NCBI GenBank assembly: GCA_030018855.1
Contig: JASEHG010000015.1
Location: forward strand, 1 to 18,772
Reading direction: 5' to 3'
Length of the DNA stretch: 18,772 nucleotides
Source of the DNA: Candidatus Brocadiaceae bacterium
GTDB lineage: Bacteria; Planctomycetota; Brocadiia; Brocadiales; Bathyanammoxibiaceae
Under the pieces are notes generated by a model. The model was not told the DNA's origin. It saw only the letters and a list, made by a program, of their open reading frames with translations, and searched no databases. Both the position numbers and the translations under genes were made by a program. The stretch's first letter is position 1. Each line of letters starts with the position of its first letter. Positions 14,423 to 18,772 of the stretch are shown one piece after another.

Positions 14423-14761
14423 ATGTCTAAAAGAGCGTGCCTATTAACCCTGGTGGCCTCTCTGGCATTAGGGTGGAGCTCCCTGGCAATTGCTCAGGAG
14501 GCCAAAAAGGTTTATGACCCAGTATGCGGGATGGAGGCAGGTAAGGACACACCTCACGTTACGGAGTACAACGGGAAGAAGTACAGCTTCTGTTCGGAGA
14601 AATGCAGGGCCGAGTTCCTCAAGGACCCCGCTAAGCTTGCCTGCTTTTGTCTGGATGGGTCCGATTGTATACACTGCACGGGCAAGTCTGCCACCTGCCC
14701 GTGCGAAAAGAAGACCCACGACCATGCGCATTGCCATGGCAAACATAAGGGTGGCGATTAG
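14423..14761 (+). CDS. Exported YHS-domain protein with Cys/His-rich tail
   Basis: 112 residues. An N-terminal signal peptide (KR, then LLTLVASLALGWSSLAIA) is probably cleaved after AIA or AQ near residue 24-26. A YHS metal-binding domain follows (about 31-73): YDPVCGM, YNGKKYSFCSEKC, EFLKDPAKL, with Cys 35, 57 and 61. The tail (74-112) has Cys at 74, 76, 82, 85, 92, 94 and 104 and a closing cluster of five histidines (THDHAHCHGKHKGGD), suggesting metal binding such as copper, zinc or nickel. The role could be periplasmic metal storage or buffering; this is inference. ATG 14423 is chosen for the signal peptide and the AAGGAGG seven bases upstream; an earlier in-frame start overlaps hisG. It is likely co-transcribed with hisG, 19 bases away. 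Confidence 0.85.
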   Translation: MSKRACLLTLVASLALGWSSLAIAQEAKKVYDPVCGMEAGKDTPHVTEYNGKKYSFCSEKCRAEFLKDPAKLACFCLDGSDCIHCTGKSATCPCEKKTHDHAHCHGKHKGGD

Positions 14762-14786
14762 CAAAAACGGACGACTAGGGATATAA

Positions 14787-16472
14787 GTGAAAGGTGTAAT
14801 GTTTGTTCTACTCTTTTGTCTGTACGTTTTAGTTTGTTCTGGGTGTCTCTCCTCCGAGAGACTGGAAGAGGCTCAAGCCCCTCAGTCCCCTGCCCCTCTT
14901 ACCCAGACTGCCCAGTCTCCCTTATCCGCCTCAGGCGGACCAACCACCCCATCTGCCTTAGGCGGACCCAGCCCCGCACCAATAGGGGGCGGGGCTAAGG
15001 TAGACACTACCTCGCCGCCCGGCACTATTGCCCAGCCTACGACAGGGGGGGCAGGCCCCTCCCTGGAGGTGCTGAGTAATTTTTGTGCGGGTTACCATGC
15101 CCTGCTGGACGGCGATTGGGACAAGGCTGGCCAATACTTTGAAAAGGCCCTGGAGGGTGACCCGCAGTCCGACAGGTTCCTAAAATACGTGATAGGTTGT
15201 TATATGCAGGTGGGAAAGAAAGGGCAGGCCCTGAAATATATAGAGAAACTTGCCGAAATCTCACCAGACGACTTCAGGATTCACTACACCCTGGGGGACA
15301 TCTACCAGAAAGAAGAAAGGACGGAGGAGGCCATCAAGGCATTTGACAGGGCTACCAGGAGTGACGTTACCAACATAGACCACACCCTTGTGGCCGATGC
15401 CCTGTATCGTCTGGCCAACCTGTACCTGCAAAAAGGGGAGCCACTTAAGGCCATCCCCTGCCTCAAGGATATCTTCCGATTAAACGTTTCCGTAAACGAG
15501 GGTCTCCTCTCCTGCCAGCTTGGCATCGCCTATGCCGAGGCTAAGGACTTCCTCAATGCCAAAGAGAGGCTTGAGGCGGCCAAGGCCCTTAGCCCCTCCC
15601 AGGGACAGGCCAGGTTGTACCTTGCCATGGTCCATGAAGAACTGGGGGAACTGCAAGAGGCGATAAAGGAAGCCGAGGCCTTTCTGGATGTCTCTCCGGA
15701 CACATGGGTAGCTTATGCCTATCTGGCTGGACTCTATAAAAAGACCTCCCGCCTTGAAGACGCAGAATTCGTCCAGGGGAAGGCTATTAACCTGCTATTC
15801 AGAAAGATAGCCAGCGGCAGTCAGGACCAGAGGGAATACCTTGCACTCGCCCAACTCCTCATCGCCCAGCAGAGGGAGGCAGAGGCCAGGGAGGTGTTGG
15901 AAGGGGCTGTTAAGGCAGTAGAAGAGGAAAAGAGTAAGGACCTTCGCCTCCTCCTGGCTAACCTCTACTATACGGCCAATTACGGGGAGGCCGCAGAGAA
16001 GGCACTCAAGGACGTCCTGAGGATAGACCCCAATTCTCATGAGGCCAGCAACTTCCTGGGTTACTTTTACGCCGAGAGGGGAAAAGAGCTCGGGGAGGCC
16101 TTGAAACTGGTAGAGAAGGCCCTCCAGGCACAACCCAACAACGGGGCCTATATTGATAGTCTGGGTTGGATATACTATAAACAGGCCACGGAGGGGCAAG
16201 GGGATACCCGCCTGGAGCAGGCCCTCCAGAAACTCCTGGAAGCCGCCAGAGAATCTCCCGACCCGGAGATTTTTAAACACATCGGAGAGGTCTACTACAG
16301 CCTGGGTCAATGGGAGTCCGCCGACAAGGAGTGGCAGAAGGCCTTCCAGAACCCACTGAAGGGTTCAAAGGACGAACAGATACACCTGTGGATACAGGAA
16401 AGACGTAAAAGACTGGATTCCTTAAAGAGACTTGAAGAAGAACTTCAGAAAGAAGAATATCCAAGCCTGTAA
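14787..16472 (+). CDS. TPR-repeat lipoprotein
   Basis: 561 residues. A hydrophobic leader (MKGVMFVLLFCLYVLVCSGC) ends in a lipobox-like CSGC with the candidate lipidated Cys20. A Pro/Ser/Thr/Gly-rich linker (about 28-92) follows. The rest (about 93-545) is helical tetratricopeptide repeats, with units such as GDWDKAGQYFEKALEGDP, AEKALKDVLRIDPNSHEAS and EALKLVEKALQAQPNNGAY. It is presumably anchored at the periplasmic side of a membrane and acts as a protein-interaction scaffold; resemblance to PilF/BamD-like or large Planctomycete TPR lipoproteins is general only. The linker contains two copies of a palindromic repeat in frame (14925-14966). The start is GTG 14787; ATG 14799 would leave a leader without the Lys. 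The -3 position of the lipobox is Cys rather than Leu. Confidence 0.85.
   Translation: MKGVMFVLLFCLYVLVCSGCLSSERLEEAQAPQSPAPLTQTAQSPLSASGGPTTPSALGGPSPAPIGGGAKVDTTSPPGTIAQPTTGGAGPSLEVLSNFCAGYHALLDGDWDKAGQYFEKALEGDPQSDRFLKYVIGCYMQVGKKGQALKYIEKLAEISPDDFRIHYTLGDIYQKEERTEEAIKAFDRATRSDVTNIDHTLVADALYRLANLYLQKGEPLKAIPCLKDIFRLNVSVNEGLLSCQLGIAYAEAKDFLNAKERLEAAKALSPSQGQARLYLAMVHEELGELQEAIKEAEAFLDVSPDTWVAYAYLAGLYKKTSRLEDAEFVQGKAINLLFRKIASGSQDQREYLALAQLLIAQQREAEAREVLEGAVKAVEEEKSKDLRLLLANLYYTANYGEAAEKALKDVLRIDPNSHEASNFLGYFYAERGKELGEALKLVEKALQAQPNNGAYIDSLGWIYYKQATEGQGDTRLEQALQKLLEAARESPDPEIFKHIGEVYYSLGQWESADKEWQKAFQNPLKGSKDEQIHLWIQERRKRLDSLKRLEEELQKEEYPSL
14925..14966 (+). repeat. Two in-frame CCGCCTCAGGCGG hairpins inside a CDS
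   Basis: TCCGCCTCAGGCGGA (14925-14939) and the variant TCTGCCTTAGGCGGA (14952-14966) are 27 bases apart, exactly nine codons. They encode SASGGP and SALGGP in the lipoprotein linker. The same palindrome occurs outside genes at 771-783 and 17372-17390, always with CCT-C/T-AGG on the plus strand. Confidence 0.8.
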
Positions 16473-16499
16473 TCAAAGGAAATATAGCGAGGAACAAAA

Positions 16500-17258
16500 A
16501 TGTCTGGACATTCTCACTGGGCAACCATTAAGAGGAAAAAAGGGGCAGTAGATGCCAAAAAAGGGAAGATATTCTCTAAACTGGCCAGGAACATTACTAT
16601 CGCGGCCAGAGAGGGGGGTGGGAATCCAGACCTTAACATAAAGTTGCAATATGCCATAGAAAAGGCCAGAGACGCCAACATGCCCAAGGACAACATTGAG
16701 CGGGCCATACAGAAAGGTGCAGGGGTTGCCGCAGGTGGAGAGGAGTTGTACGAATACCTCTACGAGGGATATGGCCCCAATGGGGTGGCCGTCATGGCAG
16801 AGGCAGTTACCGATAACCGAAACCGCACTACCTCAGAAATTAGGAAGATATTTGAACGCTTCGGAGGAAGCCTTGGGGCTGGCGGCTGCGTCTCCTGGCT
16901 CTTTGAAAAAAGGGGGATGTTCATTGTAGATAGTAAAAAAGTGGAAGAAGATAAACTTATGATGCTTGCCCTGGAGGCAGGGGCAGAGGACGTCCTTTCT
17001 GTGGAACAGGTCTACCAGGTCGTTTGCCTCCCCAGTGATTTTGATAGGATAAGAAAGATACTCAAGGAACGAGACATCCCCTTTGAATCCGCAGAACTTA
17101 CCTGGACACCAAAGACGTCTATTGACGTGGACGAGGCCACTGGAAAGAGGGTGATAGAGTTGATGGAGGCCCTGGAGGACCATGACGACGTCCAGGGAGT
17201 CTATGCCAACTTCAACCTCCCCAAGGATTTACTGCTGGAGATGCAGACCAAACGCTAA
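16500..17258 (+). CDS. yebC: YebC/PmpR family protein
   Basis: Conserved 252-residue protein with the N-terminal signature MSGHSHWATIKRKKGAVDAKKGKIFSKLARNI, the block MPKDNIERAIQKGAG (61-75), EGYGPNGVAVMAEAVTDNRNRT (89-110), and GGSLGAGGCVSWLFEKRG (121-138). Family members act as DNA-binding regulators (PmpR, YebC1) or, as shown more recently for YebC2, help ribosomes through difficult proline stretches; sequence alone does not decide which applies. The ATG has GAGG eight bases upstream. It starts 27 bases after the TPR lipoprotein and is followed by a long heptad hairpin that begins at its stop codon. Confidence 0.94.
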   Translation: MSGHSHWATIKRKKGAVDAKKGKIFSKLARNITIAAREGGGNPDLNIKLQYAIEKARDANMPKDNIERAIQKGAGVAAGGEELYEYLYEGYGPNGVAVMAEAVTDNRNRTTSEIRKIFERFGGSLGAGGCVSWLFEKRGMFIVDSKKVEEDKLMMLALEAGAEDVLSVEQVYQVVCLPSDFDRIRKILKERDIPFESAELTWTPKTSIDVDEATGKRVIELMEALEDHDDVQGVYANFNLPKDLLLEMQTKR

Positions 17259-17336
17259 AAACTAGGGACTAGAGGCCGGGGTTCAGGAAGTAACAATCTT
17301 ACTTCCCTAACCCCTGGTCCCTAGCCCCTAGTCTTT
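17259..17336. repeat. Long heptad hairpin between yebC and hflX
   Basis: The two arms, 17259-17293 and 17299-17336, pair nearly along their full length around a 5-base loop (CAATC). The right arm is four heptads in register: CTAACCC, CTGGTCC, CTAGCCC, CTAGTCT (17307-17334). The left arm carries the complement series beginning ACTAGGG. It starts right after the yebC stop. The heptad CTANYCC is like CTACTCC at 26-53 and 2274-2280 (complement). It may also end the yebC transcript, although only a short TTT follows. Confidence 0.88.
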
Positions 17337-17351
17337 ACGTCCCCAAGGTGC

Positions 17352-17357
17352 TATAAT
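17352..17357 (+). promoter_or_regulatory. Possible -10 box upstream of hflX
   Basis: A perfect TATAAT is followed by a T run, 62 bases before the hflX start. No convincing -35 box lies 16-18 bases upstream; that space is the end of the heptad hairpin. A transcript from here would carry the 17372-17390 hairpin near its 5' end. Confidence 0.3.
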
Positions 17358-17371
17358 TTTTTGGAGGTAGC

Positions 17372-17390
17372 CGCCCGCCTCAGGCGGGCG
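17372..17390. repeat. CCGCCTCAGGCGG-type palindrome in the hflX leader
   Basis: CGCCCGCCT (17372-17380) and AGGCGGGCG (17382-17390) form a perfect 9-bp inverted repeat around a single C. The core is the same as at 771-783 and 14925-14939. It sits 28 bases before the hflX GTG, upstream of the AAGGAG site. Confidence 0.85.
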
Positions 17391-17418
17391 AAAACTGACC
17401 ACCTTTTTAAGGAGTTAA

Positions 17419-18723
17419 GTGATAGAAGAGAAGAGAAAAGACCTCTCCGTAAGGGCAGAGAGGGCCATCCTCCTCGGGACCCTGCCTTCCAAAGGTTCGG
17501 CCAACGGTGATTCACTGGAAGAATTGGGCCGCCTGGCCGAGACGGCAGGGGCAAAAGTGGTAGAGAATGTCTTGCAAAAAAGGGACAAGATTGACCCTAC
17601 CTATTACATTGGAAGAGGCAAGGCAGAAGAACTAGCGGCCCTCTGCCGGGACAGGGATATAGACGTAGTCATCTGCGACGATGACCTCACCCCGGCCCAG
17701 GTAAGGAACCTGGAGCATCTCCTCAATGCCAAGGTAGTGGATAGGAGCGAGCTCATCCTCTACATCTTCGCCACCCGTGCCAGTACCTCACAGGCCCAAA
17801 CACAGGTGGAACTGGCCCAGTTAGAATACACACTCCCCAGGCTTAAGAGGATGTGGGTCCACCTGGACAGGATAGAGGGGGGCATAGGTACCAGGGGCCC
17901 TGGGGAAAAACAGCTGGAGGTAGACCGCCGTCTGGTTTCCAAAAAGATATTTGAACTCAGAAAGAGGCTCAAGGGGATTGAAGACCGCAGACACCACCAG
18001 GTGGCCGCCCGTAGTAACTGCCTCAAGGTCTCTCTGGTAGGTTATACTAACGCCGGAAAGTCCACCCTCATGAACTCCCTCACCCAGGCAGGGGTCATCG
18101 TAGAGGACAAACTCTTTTCCACCCTGGACACCAAGACCCGTACCCTCCACCTGGAGAATGCCAGGCGGGTACTCTTGAGCGATACGGTCGGTTTTATCAA
18201 AAAGCTTCCCCACCACCTGATTAGTTCCTTCCATGCCACGCTTGAAGAGGTCAAACAGGCAGACCTCTTACTCCATGTCGTAGACGTCAGCTCCCCTGCG
18301 GCCCTGGAACAGATTAAGGCCGTTGACGAGGTACTGAAGGAGCTACACTGCGAACGAAAACCCACACTCCTGGTACTGAACAAGATAGATGCCCTTACCG
18401 AAGAGGCCACGCTGACACTCTTTAAATCCATGTATCCAGAGGCGGTGGCCATCTCCTCCCTCACGGGAGAGGGCCTCTCCGAACTCAAGAAGAGAACGCA
18501 GGAGTTCTTTGACAGGAGATGCGTGGAACTAAGACTTACGTGCGGGATAGAAGACGGGAGGTTGACCGCCTACCTTTACCAAAAGGGGTACATCCTGAGT
18601 AAGAGGCTCCACGGCCACAAAATTTCCTTCCACCTCCTCATGGAGGAGCGTTACATACCCAAAATCTCCCAACTAGCCAGGGACGTGGAGATGTCCTATG
18701 CCCAGGATTGTCATTCTGAGTGA
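17419..18723 (+). CDS. hflX: Ribosome-associated GTPase HflX
   Basis: GTPase that binds the 50S subunit and can split stalled or stressed ribosomes. The N-terminal HflX domain (about 12-190) includes DPTYYIGRGKAEEL (59-72) and the glycine-rich GGIGTRGPGEKQLEVDRR (154-171). The G domain shows GYTNAGKS (208-215), TLDTKTR (235-241), DTVGFIKKLPHHL (255-267) and NKID (321-324). A C-terminal domain closes the protein; 434 residues is normal. The start is GTG with AAGGAG four bases upstream. The last four residues (CHSE) and the stop are encoded by a TGTCATTCTGAGTGA sequence that resembles a dispersed repeat and precedes a palindrome, so the tail may be acquired. A leader hairpin lies just upstream. 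Confidence 0.95.
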   Translation: MIEEKRKDLSVRAERAILLGTLPSKGSANGDSLEELGRLAETAGAKVVENVLQKRDKIDPTYYIGRGKAEELAALCRDRDIDVVICDDDLTPAQVRNLEHLLNAKVVDRSELILYIFATRASTSQAQTQVELAQLEYTLPRLKRMWVHLDRIEGGIGTRGPGEKQLEVDRRLVSKKIFELRKRLKGIEDRRHHQVAARSNCLKVSLVGYTNAGKSTLMNSLTQAGVIVEDKLFSTLDTKTRTLHLENARRVLLSDTVGFIKKLPHHLISSFHATLEEVKQADLLLHVVDVSSPAALEQIKAVDEVLKELHCERKPTLLVLNKIDALTEEATLTLFKSMYPEAVAISSLTGEGLSELKKRTQEFFDRRCVELRLTCGIEDGRLTAYLYQKGYILSKRLHGHKISFHLLMEERYIPKISQLARDVEMSYAQDCHSE

Positions 18724-18733
18724 GCCGAAGCCC

Positions 18734-18761
18734 GTAGGGGCGTATTGCAATACGCCCCTAC
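18734..18761. repeat. Perfect 28-base palindrome, GTAGGGGC family (copy 2)
   Basis: GTAGGGGCGTATTG (18734-18747) is followed by its exact complement (18748-18761). It differs from the copy at 4826-4853 in three bases of each half, and both halves changed together so that the pairing stays perfect. It lies 10 bases after the hflX stop, within sequence starting TCATTCTGAGTGAG that looks like another repeat. Confidence 0.9.
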
Positions 18762-18772
18762 TCTCGCGAAGG

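Overview
The window is a dense, mainly housekeeping stretch of a bacterial chromosome with G+C near one half by eye. It holds 18 protein genes, no rRNA or tRNA gene that I can see, and no gene-free stretch over 300 bases. The longest gaps are about 266 bases before nusA and about 205-210 bases before cmk and plsC. Gene content (cmk-plsC-rpsA cluster, nusA-infB-ylxP-rbfA cluster, heavy AGG arginine use, frequent GTG/TTG starts) and the richness in intergenic palindromes suggest an uncultured-type Gram-negative lineage. Planctomycetota (anammox-like Brocadiales) is my guess, held with low confidence because no lineage-specific gene is present.

Layout. 1-1393: leftward cluster of a small membrane-anchored protein, yggT and deoC. 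1599-4819: rightward cmk, plsC and a six-S1-domain rpsA. 4895-6171: a short sigma-70 factor that seems to lack most of the sigma-3 domain, then apt. 6274-7108: an overlapping MntA/HepT toxin-antitoxin pair. 7139-8548: a sodium:alanine symporter. 8688-9143: a leftward RmlC-like epimerase. 9236-14403: the nusA-infB-ylxP-rbfA-hisG run, with a strong promoter and an intrinsic terminator in the leader. 14423-18723: a YHS-domain metal-binding protein, a TPR lipoprotein, yebC and hflX.

The genes serve translation and transcription (S1, IF2, RbfA, NusA, HflX, sigma), nucleotide salvage (DeoC, Cmk, Apt), lipid synthesis (PlsC) and histidine synthesis (HisG).

The unusual layer lies between the genes. 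At least five gaps carry tandem 7-base repeats, four of them folded into inverted pairs; one further gap has an 8-base version. Two perfect 28-base palindromes starting GTAGGGGC, plus an interrupted relative, and four copies of a CCGCCTCAGGCGG hairpin are also scattered through the window. One pair of these hairpins lies in frame inside the lipoprotein gene. The repeats abut or overlap stop codons and seem to have supplied the last residues of deoC, plsC and hflX. The other leading item is the nusA leader, where a terminator hairpin sits between two copies of the ribosome-binding site.
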